DNA of 64,000 bases from Nocardia transvalensis (lineage in GTDB: Bacteria > Actinomycetota > Actinomycetes > Mycobacteriales > Mycobacteriaceae): assembly GCF_015477765.1 (NCBI RefSeq), contig NZ_JADLQQ010000003.1, positions 310,001 to 374,000 on the forward strand, in the 5' to 3' direction. A program made the translations under genes and the position numbers. Shown in pieces: positions 1 to 5,889 of this stretch (within the stretch, counting starts at the first letter, position 1; the number at the start of each line of letters is the position of its first letter). Under the pieces are notes generated by a model. That model saw nothing but the letters and a program-made list of their open reading frames with translations. It was not told where the DNA came from and made no database searches.

Positions 1-787
1 GGCGGTTACGGGAGTGGCCGTAGGCGAGCGCGTCGGTGTCCAACTCGACCACCGACACCAGATGCGGCGGCCTTTTACTGACGACGATGAACACGAACGC
101 CGGATCGGGGTCCAGGCCGAGAGTGATGGCCACCTGCCGGTACCAGTCGGCTTGCTCGGCGTAGCCGTAGCGGGCGGCCGACGCCGAAAACGTTGCGGGG
201 CATGCGGTGTCGGCGCTTTTGAGGTCGACCATGATCAGGCGTGTGGCCGTGTTTTCGGGCAACCAGTCCGGACGGGCCCGCAGCATCACCCCTGTGGCGT
301 GGTCGCGGCAATACAGCGACAGCTCGGCCGTGCCGCCCTCGAGCAGCACCGCAGCCAACTCGTTGCCGCGCACGGCGTCGGCCATTGCCGTGACCGTGGC
401 GTACTGCTTGGTCAACAGCGGTGTCCGTCCGGTCTGCCACGCCTGGATCTGCTGGCGCTGGGCGTCCTTGCTGCGCCACGAGTCCGCGTCGACCACCATG
501 ATTTCCGGGCCGTCGCCGAGAGTCAGGGTGTGGAACGCGGTGCCGATATCGAAGTGGTCGGCCGAATCGGTGCGCGGGTTGTCGCGCTCATACCGAAATT
601 GCGCTGGGCAGGTCTCTAGCAGCCGCCGCACACCGGACGAGGACAGCGACGCCGTATCGGCGTGATAGACGGTGTTCGGGATACCCGCGTACACACCGGG
701 CTCCGTCGGCGCGACCGGCTCAGCCGCGTTGCGGCAGTGGGGGCAGATCTCACGGTCGAGATCCGATACAGAGCAGATGTCGTTCAC
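1..787 (-). CDS. RecE-like PD-(D/E)XK exonuclease (partial, C-terminus beyond window)
   Basis: Reading leftwards from a GTG at 787, an uninterrupted frame runs off the window edge after 262 residues. The C-terminal half shows the phage RecE/PDDEXK pattern: a RARPDW segment, then VDLKSADT and then RYGYAEQADWYRQ, which supply the acidic, DLK and Y/Q positions of this nuclease fold. An N-terminal CPHC pair may bind metal or be incidental. The start overlaps the stop of the previous gene by four bases (GTGA), so translation is probably coupled. RecE-type enzymes degrade one strand of linear duplex DNA so that a RecT-like annealing protein can recombine it; a RecT partner may lie just outside the window. 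The complete length cannot be judged. Confidence 0.78.
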   Translation of the reverse strand, partial: MNDICSVSDLDREICPHCRNAAEPVAPTEPGVYAGIPNTVYHADTASLSSSGVRRLLETCPAQFRYERDNPRTDSADHFDIGTAFHTLTLGDGPEIMVVDADSWRSKDAQRQQIQAWQTGRTPLLTKQYATVTAMADAVRGNELAAVLLEGGTAELSLYCRDHATGVMLRARPDWLPENTATRLIMVDLKSADTACPATFSASAARYGYAEQADWYRQVAITLGLDPDPAFVFIVVSKRPPHLVSVVELDTDALAYGHSRNR

Positions 788-1137
788 ACCGCCCCCGTTC
801 GCGGGTTGCTGAATCCCCACCGGAACAGGCTGCGCTCGGTCACCCCATAGGCGTCCATCAGCCAGGCCAGGGCGCGAGTATGGCTGTATCCCAGAATTGT
901 TCGCGCGAACTCGTACTCCTCGTGGGCGATATCGGCCGGGGTGACGGCCTTACGCCGCTTCACCTTCCGACCCGCCACCACGACCAGACGAGACCGGCCC
1001 TCACCGACAGGTTCGGCCACCTGGGCCAACCACCCGCCGTCCCCGGACGGGAACGCCGCGGCATGCATGCCGGGGGCGAGCGTGCCGACCGTCGTGCGGA
1101 TCTCTCCGCGAACGATCACCTGTACCGATCCGGTCAT
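784..1137 (-). CDS. Phage protein of unknown function, 117 aa
   Basis: This small protein is not recognised. Its N-terminal half is beta-rich (an RGEIRTTVGTL-like start and a run around SRLVVVAGRKVKRRK) and its C-terminal third looks helical, around ADIAHEEYEFARTILGYSHTRALAWLMDAYGVTERSLFRWG, which could form a helix-turn-helix. It overlaps the preceding antirepressor-like gene by four bases and the following RecE-like gene by four bases, so it belongs to the same leftward transcript. Its position between recombination and antirepressor genes suggests an early phage role, but no function is claimed. Confidence 0.7.
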   Translation of the reverse strand: MTGSVQVIVRGEIRTTVGTLAPGMHAAAFPSGDGGWLAQVAEPVGEGRSRLVVVAGRKVKRRKAVTPADIAHEEYEFARTILGYSHTRALAWLMDAYGVTERSLFRWGFSNPRTGAV

Positions 1138-1862
1138 CGGTCCTCACCCCCGTACCGGTGTCCGTGGAATGCGGTCTCCCAGATCCAGGCCGGGTACGAA
1201 TTCACCTCGCCATACAGGTGGTGCGGAACCTTCACCGGGTCGATTCCGTGTTCCTTGGCGATCATGCTCGCTTGGCGTCCGACCTTGTTCAGGAACTGTG
1301 TCGAGGTGTTGCCGATGCCGTTGAGCCGCGCGTACCCGAGCGCGGAATACCAGTCGTGGCGGCCCTCGATCGCGTCGAGTCGAGCCTCGGTGTTGGCGGC
1401 GATGGCCTTGGCCTCCTCCGCGGTGCGGTGCACGGACTCGAGCTGGTCGATCTGTGCACGCAAGACGTCGAAGGTGGACAACACCGCAGACGACCCGGTC
1501 GGGGCGGTCTCGGCCACGCGGGTCTGGATCGCGAAGTACGCCTGCGCCGCAGCAACTTCCGGCTTGTTCGGGTCGCCGTTCATGGCGACCAGATAGGCGG
1601 CGAACCGCGACAGCTCGAAATCCACAGCCGGTTTGGTCTCCGACATTCTCTGGGATCGCAGAAAATTGCTGGTCACGTCGTGGTTTTGATTCTCGGCCGC
1701 TTTCATCGCCCGCCGCAGGGGCACCAGGAAGTTCTCCCAGCGGGCATAGCCCATCAACGGCATCAACTCCCGCGCCGACCAGTACTCGGCCCCGTCGGGA
1801 CGGGAGCGCTTGATCGAATCGAACGGTGACCCTTCGGCCGCCGGGATCAGATCTGTGCTCAT
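1134..1862 (-). CDS. DinD/BRO-N-like antirepressor-type protein
   Basis: The 242-residue product starts at an ATG at 1862 whose ATGA overlaps the stop of a tiny upstream gene. Residues about 10-110 carry the DinD/BRO-N pattern: FDSIKR, EYWSARELMPLMGYARWENF, and later ELSRFAAYLVAMNGDP followed by AAAQAYFAIQTR. A helical, coiled-coil-prone segment follows (DVLRAQIDQLESVHRTAEEAK), then a C-terminal domain with KVGRQASMIAKEHGI. DinD of Escherichia coli is a damage-inducible inhibitor of RecA filaments; related phage proteins act as antirepressors. Which role applies here is not settled by sequence. A longer upstream reading frame exists but it crosses the tiny gene in another frame and is rejected. 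Confidence 0.8.
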   Translation of the reverse strand: MSTDLIPAAEGSPFDSIKRSRPDGAEYWSARELMPLMGYARWENFLVPLRRAMKAAENQNHDVTSNFLRSQRMSETKPAVDFELSRFAAYLVAMNGDPNKPEVAAAQAYFAIQTRVAETAPTGSSAVLSTFDVLRAQIDQLESVHRTAEEAKAIAANTEARLDAIEGRHDWYSALGYARLNGIGNTSTQFLNKVGRQASMIAKEHGIDPVKVPHHLYGEVNSYPAWIWETAFHGHRYGGEDR

Positions 1863-2035
1863 CGGGTCACCGCCACGGCGGCATAACCCAGGCGGGCAAG
1901 GATGGCTTGGACACGGTCGGCGAACTCGGCCTGCCCAGCCCAGCGCAGGTCCTCCTCCAAGCGAGCCAGACCAGCCGCGACTGTGAGGTCTGCGGCGTGT
2001 GCGTGATTTTCCGACAGGATGGGGTGCATACCCAT
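1859..2035 (-). CDS. Small phage protein, 58 aa
   Basis: A short leftward frame starts at the ATG at 2035 (a second in-frame ATG lies two codons later at 2029) and ends in TGA at 1859, overlapping the antirepressor start as ATGA. The peptide is acidic to neutral and helical, with LTVAAGLARLEEDLRWAG and FADRVQAILARLGY segments. The tight four-base overlap, matching that of the next two genes, is the main evidence that it is translated. No family is recognised. It could also serve mainly as a coupling leader for the downstream gene. Confidence 0.55.
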   Translation of the reverse strand: MGMHPILSENHAHAADLTVAAGLARLEEDLRWAGQAEFADRVQAILARLGYAAVAVTR

Positions 2036-2103
2036 TCGCTACGATTCCTCTCGTCATCGCGAAATGCGCTCGCCGAGCCGCGAACTCGGTCGAGCGCGCT
2101 GAG

Positions 2104-2370
2104 CTAACGGTTTGGCAGGACGTCCGGCACGGGGTCATCTCCACCCGTGCCGGGCGTCGAGGTCCCCTGTTCGGTGCCAGGCGACGACTCGAGCGGAGTC
2201 AGCGACAACGAGATCTGCGCCGCTTCCTCGGCGATGGACACCAGACGGAACAGGTCGACCGCGCCGCCGCTGAATGCCGCGTGAATGCACAGGGTCACGA
2301 GGCGGTCGGCCACGGTCGCCAACTGGTTTCGGGCATCGGCCCGGGGGTCGCGAGTGGTGGCAGGGTTCAT
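2104..2370 (-). CDS. Phage protein of unknown function, 88 aa
   Basis: A helical 88-residue protein with ARNQLATVADRLVTLCIHAAF and LFRLVSIAEEAAQISLSL segments and a Pro/Gly/Thr-rich, probably disordered tail. It looks like a real protein by residue composition. Its start at 2370 lies inside the upstream gene's reading frame but overlaps a stop in a third frame as ATGA, which hints that the upstream gene really ends here (see the entry at 2135-2599). No family is recognised. Confidence 0.6.
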   Translation of the reverse strand: MNPATTRDPRADARNQLATVADRLVTLCIHAAFSGGAVDLFRLVSIAEEAAQISLSLTPLESSPGTEQGTSTPGTGGDDPVPDVLPNR

Positions 2371-2599
2371 GCCGCGCTCGCTTTCCGCCGGTGGACCGTG
2401 GCGAGCAGGTCAGCGTGGCCTCGTTTTCGAGCTTGCGCTGGCGGCGGTGCCGTTCGGCCTCGCCGATGATGCGCTCCATCTCGCGGGCGCTGGTGAAACC
2501 GAAGGCGCTGGCAATCAGTTCGGCCTCGGCGGGGGTGACAGGTGCGCCGTTCTTGTATTGGCACGGGATGCGGTGGCCGCCGGTGGCTTTGGTCGGCAT
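2135..2599 (-). CDS. Phage protein of unknown function; 3' end uncertain (possible frameshift)
   Basis: The start at 2599 has a good Shine-Dalgarno sequence, AGGAGAATGA before ATG. The first 65 residues look genuine (QYKNGAPVTPAEAELIASAF, then SAREMERIIGEAERHRRQRK). After about residue 66 the frame turns into arginine/proline-rich sequence of the kind seen in shadow frames, and it overlaps the next gene by 236 bases. In the frame reached by a -1 shift near position 2400, the protein would continue about ten residues and stop at 2367 in an ATGA overlap with the next gene, exactly like its neighbours. So either the gene is about 77 codons with a shift or sequencing error, or the long overlap is real. 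Function unknown. Confidence 0.5.
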   Translation of the reverse strand: MPTKATGGHRIPCQYKNGAPVTPAEAELIASAFGFTSAREMERIIGEAERHRRQRKLENEATLTCSPRSTGGKRARHEPCHHSRPPGRCPKPVGDRGRPPRDPVHSRGIQRRRGRPVPSGVHRRGSGADLVVADSARVVAWHRTGDLDARHGWR

Positions 2600-2627
2600 T
2601 CATTCTCCTGTTCGGCGGTGGTGGGGC

Positions 2628-2682
2628 GCGTCCCGGAGAGCTGGGTGTGAGGGGGTCACCCGGCGGTCCCTCTCCGGGACGC
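2628..2682. repeat. 13-base perfect inverted repeat between phage genes
   Basis: GCGTCCCGGAGAG at 2628-2640 is repeated as its exact reverse complement at 2670-2682, with 29 bases between. It lies in the untranslated gap between the excisionase-like gene and the gene starting at 2599, directly beside a stronger terminator hairpin. It could be a second transcript-folding element or a binding site for a dimeric regulator. Confidence 0.5.
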
Positions 2683-2685
2683 GGG

Positions 2686-2721
2686 CCCTCGGTGCGGTGT
2701 CGGCGCACACCGCACCGAGGG
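2686..2721 (-). terminator. GC-rich hairpin terminator after the excisionase-like gene
   Basis: CCCTCGGTGCGGTGT (2686-2700) pairs perfectly with ACACCGCACCGAGGG (2707-2721) around a six-base loop. The stem begins six bases past the stop of the gene at 2727. There is no U-tract, as is common for actinobacterial terminators. It would separate the early regulatory genes from the genes further left, unless an antiterminator acts. Confidence 0.65.
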
Positions 2722-2726
2722 AGGTC

Positions 2727-3002
2727 TCAGTGGGTGCGGCGGCGTTCGAGGCGTCGGCGGCTGGCAGGGGTGAGTCCGGTGGAGTCGGTCGTGACCGGTC
2801 GGCTCGGGCCGGTCGCCATGTACTCGACGAGGGCGGCCATGTCGCTGAGTGTCATGCGCCACTCGCGGCCCGCGCGGCGGCCAGGGATCTGTCGAGCGTT
2901 GAGCCGTCGCCGGAGCCAGTCTTCGGACGGAACACCGGTCTTCTCGACCACAAAGGCCAAGGGAAAAGTCTCGACCTCGTCCGGTGTCATGGCCTCGCTC
3001 AT
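2727..3002 (-). CDS. Excisionase-like small DNA-binding protein
   Basis: A 91-residue basic protein. Residues 15-55 read FPLAFVVEKTGVPSEDWLRRRLN followed by IPGRRAGREWRMT, the pattern of MerR/Xis-type winged helix-turn-helix proteins in which a helix pair is followed by a basic wing. The C-terminus is arginine-rich. The gene overlaps the Cro-like gene by four bases (ATGA), so both are made from the same leftward transcript. Phage excisionases of this size bend attachment-site DNA and tip the integrase towards excision. A general phage transcription factor is the alternative. Confidence 0.65.
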   Translation of the reverse strand: MSEAMTPDEVETFPLAFVVEKTGVPSEDWLRRRLNARQIPGRRAGREWRMTLSDMAALVEYMATGPSRPVTTDSTGLTPASRRRLERRRTH

Positions 3003-3313
3003 ACCGGGGTCCTCGCGGTGCCGGGAACGATCGGTCGCGTCGCGAGATTGGTCACGCCACCCCCTACCCCACCACTAAGGTCAGATTGACCATAATTACT
3101 GGTCGATTCAGGTAAAAAAAGATCTTCGACCGATACCTGCAAACGTCGAGCGATGCGTGCGGCAGGCTCGTCACCGAGACCGTCCACCTCACCTCGGAGC
3201 AGTCGGCCGATGTAGGAATGTGCCCTGTAGCCCGCCGCCTGAGCGAGGTCGCGCTGGGATACCTCCTCGATCGCCATGAGCCGCGCCAGTTTCTTCCGGT
3301 CTTTGAGGATCAT
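2999..3313 (-). CDS. XRE-family helix-turn-helix regulator (Cro-like)
   Basis: The start at 3313 is chosen because GAGAGGTGG lies seven to nine bases upstream; a longer frame to 3367 lacks such a site. The 104-residue protein has an XRE helix-turn-helix in residues about 5-65: KKLARLMAIEEVSQRDLAQAAGY, then SYIGRLLRGEVDGLGDEPAARIARRLQV. A glycine-rich tail follows. It is divergent from the repressor-like gene at 3574 across a 260-base control region and heads the leftward early operon, the position of Cro in lambdoid and many actinophages. It is probably the lytic-side regulator of the switch. Confidence 0.8.
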   Translation of the reverse strand: MILKDRKKLARLMAIEEVSQRDLAQAAGYRAHSYIGRLLRGEVDGLGDEPAARIARRLQVSVEDLFLPESTSNYGQSDLSGGVGGGVTNLATRPIVPGTARTPV

Positions 3314-3573
3314 CGCCACCTCTCGGTCCACCCGGGTCCGACCCCGGGTACTCGGCCAAGCTATCAATACATGGCCAGTATGTCCAGAAAAAATGGTCTT
3401 CCAGTTATCATCTGGTGTCCAGTCGTCTTACCAACCCTCTCGCGGTTGTGAGACCTACCAGGGGAAAGAGTTGGGAAAACGTGCGATAGTTAGGTGTCCT
3501 GCGATGGAGAGGAACACCACAATCGTGGTGTCCTCGCCCGCAGGCTCGTGCCAACAGAGCAGAGGGGAAACTC
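3314..3573. promoter_or_regulatory. Divergent control region of the phage switch
   Basis: The 260 bases between the Cro-like gene (leftward) and the repressor-like gene (rightward) hold no gene. Four half-site-like copies of (G/T)(G/T)CCAG lie at 3373, 3382, 3399 and 3417, two of them as TGTCCAG, next to a CTGG at 3412 that makes CTGGTGTCCAG an imperfect palindrome. These are candidate operators for one or both regulators. A good ribosome-binding site, AGAGGGGAAA, precedes the rightward gene. Promoter hexamers are not clear enough to assign. Confidence 0.5.
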
Positions 3574-4038
3574 GTGGCATCACGTGAACAGACCCATCTC
3601 GGCGCGCTGATCGAGCAGCAGAAGAAGATCAACGGTCTGTCCGATGCACAGGTCGTCCAGCGTGCGGTAGAGCGTGGGGAGAAACTCGGGAAGTCCAACC
3701 TCGGCCGAGTCGCCACCGGCGACAACCCGGCGCTGAGCCGGGCGACGATCTTCGGCTTGGCTGCCGGACTCGGCGTCACTCCGGCAACTGTGGTCAGAGC
3801 GGTGGTGGCCGACATGGGGATCATCCTCGCCGAAGCCGAGGCCGACTCCGAGACGGCCATCCGGACCGATCCGACGCTGTCGGAGGACAACCGCCGGATC
3901 CTGTTGGCCATGCTCAGAGAGATGCGTCTCGGTCGCACCCGCGGCCCCGATGCCGTCCCTGTGGTCGAGTCCGGGAAGGCTTATCGCAGCCCGCACCCGT
4001 TGCGTCGCGAGCGCGAGCACTCACCACACCGGTCTTGA
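3574..4038 (+). CDS. Helix-turn-helix repressor-like protein (candidate immunity repressor)
   Basis: A GTG start at 3574 follows AGAGGGGAAA. The 154-residue protein has an XRE-like N-terminus: LGALIEQQKKINGLSDAQVV, then KSNLGRVATGDNPALSRATIFGLAAGLGVTPATVV, as in actinophage and plasmid repressors with an extended helix-turn-helix. An acidic helical segment (ILAEAEADSETAI) follows, then a basic tail. It is the only rightward gene in this end of the element and faces away from the Cro-like operon, as expected of a lysogeny repressor. Its last 125 bases overlap a convergent gene, so its C-terminus would be affected by antisense transcription. Confidence 0.7.
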   Translation: MASREQTHLGALIEQQKKINGLSDAQVVQRAVERGEKLGKSNLGRVATGDNPALSRATIFGLAAGLGVTPATVVRAVVADMGIILAEAEADSETAIRTDPTLSEDNRRILLAMLREMRLGRTRGPDAVPVVESGKAYRSPHPLRREREHSPHRS

Positions 4039-4402
4039 CAAGACCGGTCATCGGGTGATCGTCGGGAAGCACCGAGAAGACCCAGCACCTCCACACGCTA
4101 CCGGCGTAGTGCCAGCCATCCTTCCTCCGCGGCGGCGTCCACACCGCGGCTTCGGCCAGGCCGACCAGCTCGGCCTCCTGCTCGATCGTCAGACCCCACC
4201 GCGGTGAGGCGACGATACCGGTACGGCGCACGGCCACGGTGCCGATCTCGGCGACGGCATTGCCCGCCGCATCCAGGTCGTAGTCGACCGCACCGAACGG
4301 GGGGTCGATGACGATGCCGAGCGCCGCCAGTTCCTCTTTCGTGGCGACCAGGCGGGCCGTCCCGTAACCGGGCATACCCGCCAGCAGCGCACCATCCGTC
4401 AT
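3914..4402 (-). CDS. Phage protein of unknown function, convergent with the repressor
   Basis: The start at 4402 is set by GGGGAGGA eight bases upstream of ATG. Residues 1-115 look like a real folded protein (YGTARLVATKEELAALGIVI, DPPFGAVDYDLDAAG, TIEQEAELVGLAEAAVWTPP, GWHYAGSVWRCWVF). The last 40 residues are arginine- and glycine-rich and lie over the 3' end of the repressor gene on the other strand, so this tail may be weakly constrained. The 3' end faces the repressor, an arrangement that would give an antisense RNA to the repressor C-terminus. No family is recognised. Confidence 0.6.
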   Translation of the reverse strand: MTDGALLAGMPGYGTARLVATKEELAALGIVIDPPFGAVDYDLDAAGNAVAEIGTVAVRRTGIVASPRWGLTIEQEAELVGLAEAAVWTPPRRKDGWHYAGSVWRCWVFSVLPDDHPMTGLVKTGVVSARARDATGAGCDKPSRTRPQGRHRGRGCDRDASL

Positions 4403-4976
4403 CGTGGGAGTCCTCCCCTTGTAGCGGTCCAACCGCGGCAACCCACCGGGCCGCCGCCACGCCGACCAGCCCCACCTAAAGCACTACAAGAAAAACAACA
4501 ACTCAATCGATTTCAGACGATGATTTTCAGGCTTATCGGCGCAGGCTCAGTGTAGGGGATGAGACCGACGCGCTCGGGCACCCTAGGAGCGCGTCCACCA
4601 CATGACTTCCGGGTAAGTTTACTGGCCGCACCGAACTCGTGTGGATGGTCGGGTAAAGTCCATTTCCCAACGCCTACTACAGGGCGACGTAGACACTGAT
4701 AGGGTATCTACCTGGGGAATCTCCGGAACACCGGTCCGAGTCTTTCATTTCGAAACAGGCAAGTTCACCTATCACGTACCGATAACGACAAGGATCTCAC
4801 AAAGCCAACCGATCTATCCCCAGATCGCTCGTGGTTATCCACAGATATCGGCGGACATTTCCACAGGGAACCCACCCCGAGATCCGGCAAAATATTTGCC
4901 ATGCTATTGCCATGACTGTGACGAGCGTCACTGCAATAAGTGGACGATGGGCGTGTCGCGCCCTCCACGACCAATG
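4403..4976. other. 574-base gene-free, repeat-bearing stretch within the element
   Basis: No convincing gene is seen; it is clearly less GC-rich than its flanks. It contains a consensus DnaA box TTATCCACA (4835-4843), a palindrome GGCAAAATATTTGCC (4886-4900), a direct repeat TTGCCATG (4896-4903 and 4907-4914), a short hairpin GTGAC-GAGC-GTCAC (4918-4931), and a nine-base stem GACGCGCTC/GAGCGCGTC (4567-4575 and 4587-4595). The packing of small repeats between 4835 and 4931 resembles a protein-binding control or replication/partition locus, but its function is unknown. Confidence 0.5.
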
Positions 4977-5843
4977 TCATGCGGCTCTATCCGCACCCCG
5001 GAAGGCCCGCGATCGTCGAGAACGTAGCCGTGCCGCCCGCCCGCGGGCACCTGTCGCGTGGCTGCTCATCGGTAACGGCCGGACGGTGCTCCACCGGTCG
5101 AGCGACCACTGAATGACCGCGCGCACCGCGGCCAGTTCGTCATGGTGACGCGTCTGCGCTGTTTCCAGCGCAGCGCGCAGCTTCTCGGCGGCGTCGACCG
5201 CGGCATCACGCTCGGCCTCGGCCTGATCACGCTCGGCGTGCACCGTGCTGATCTCGGCGTCGGCCACCGCCGCCACCCGGGCGACCTCCTGCTCGCAGTC
5301 CGCGCGCATCCGTGACACGGCCTCGACCGCCGCGTCACGGGTCGCGATCGCCTCCTCGGCCGCCTCGAGCGCGACTCGCTGCAGCTCGAGGGCCTCGTCA
5401 CGCGCGCGGCGAGCCTGCAATGCGTCATGCTCGGCGGCGGCCTGCGCGGCGCGGGCTTGGTCGACGCGCGCGGCGGCCTCGCGCTGGACCTGCTCCAGCT
5501 CGAGCGCGACCAGTTGCGGGTCGACCAGGTCGGCGGCCAGCTGCTCGGTGTCGGCCAGCTCGGCGAGCAGCTCGGCCTTGAGCTCCTCGATCCGGGCGAG
5601 CGCGCCGACGAGGCTCTGCGCGCGCTCGGTGACCGGGCGCTGCGGACCGGTGTCGGCCGCCGCCGTAGCGGCCCGGTCCCGGTAGCGCCGATCGGCCCGT
5701 AACCGGTTGACCGCGTTGTGTTTCGGGTCGTCACAGTACGTGCGGGGGCGGCCGGGTCCGGATCGCTGCGCGACGGTCCGGCCGCAGACCTTGTCGGGTC
5801 CGGTCGGGAAGGGGCAGAGTCCGGAAACGCTGGTGGTGGTCAT
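4977..5843 (-). CDS. Coiled-coil protein with N-terminal Cys-rich motif (integrase neighbour)
   Basis: The 288-residue product starts at the ATG at 5843, 46 bases after the integrase stop, so both are probably co-transcribed. The N-terminus has Cys at a CPFP motif, a CGRTV motif and a YCDDPKHN motif, together a possible zinc-binding element. Residues about 85-245 are an almost unbroken alanine/glutamate-rich coiled coil (ARIEELKAELLAELADTEQL, QVQREAAARVDQARAAQAAA, AERDQAEAERDAAVDAAEKL), similar in style to KfrA plasmid proteins. The C-terminus is arginine-rich. A DNA-binding, partition- or recombination-accessory role is plausible but not shown. Confidence 0.75.
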   Translation of the reverse strand: MTTTSVSGLCPFPTGPDKVCGRTVAQRSGPGRPRTYCDDPKHNAVNRLRADRRYRDRAATAAADTGPQRPVTERAQSLVGALARIEELKAELLAELADTEQLAADLVDPQLVALELEQVQREAAARVDQARAAQAAAEHDALQARRARDEALELQRVALEAAEEAIATRDAAVEAVSRMRADCEQEVARVAAVADAEISTVHAERDQAEAERDAAVDAAEKLRAALETAQTRHHDELAAVRAVIQWSLDRWSTVRPLPMSSHATGARGRAARLRSRRSRAFRGADRAA

Positions 5844-5889
5844 AGGATTTGGTTTCGTTTCACGACGGCAAGGAAATGTAATCGCTGGC

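Noticed and set aside
14..665. Rightward frames of 152-201 codons at the left edge
   Set aside because: The minus strand of the same bases encodes the RecE-like nuclease with recognisable motifs; the rightward frames have shadow-type composition.
4641..5027. Rightward 128-codon frame in the gene-free stretch
   Set aside because: It crosses the DnaA box and several small repeats, shows no domain and ends over the coiled-coil gene; more likely non-coding.
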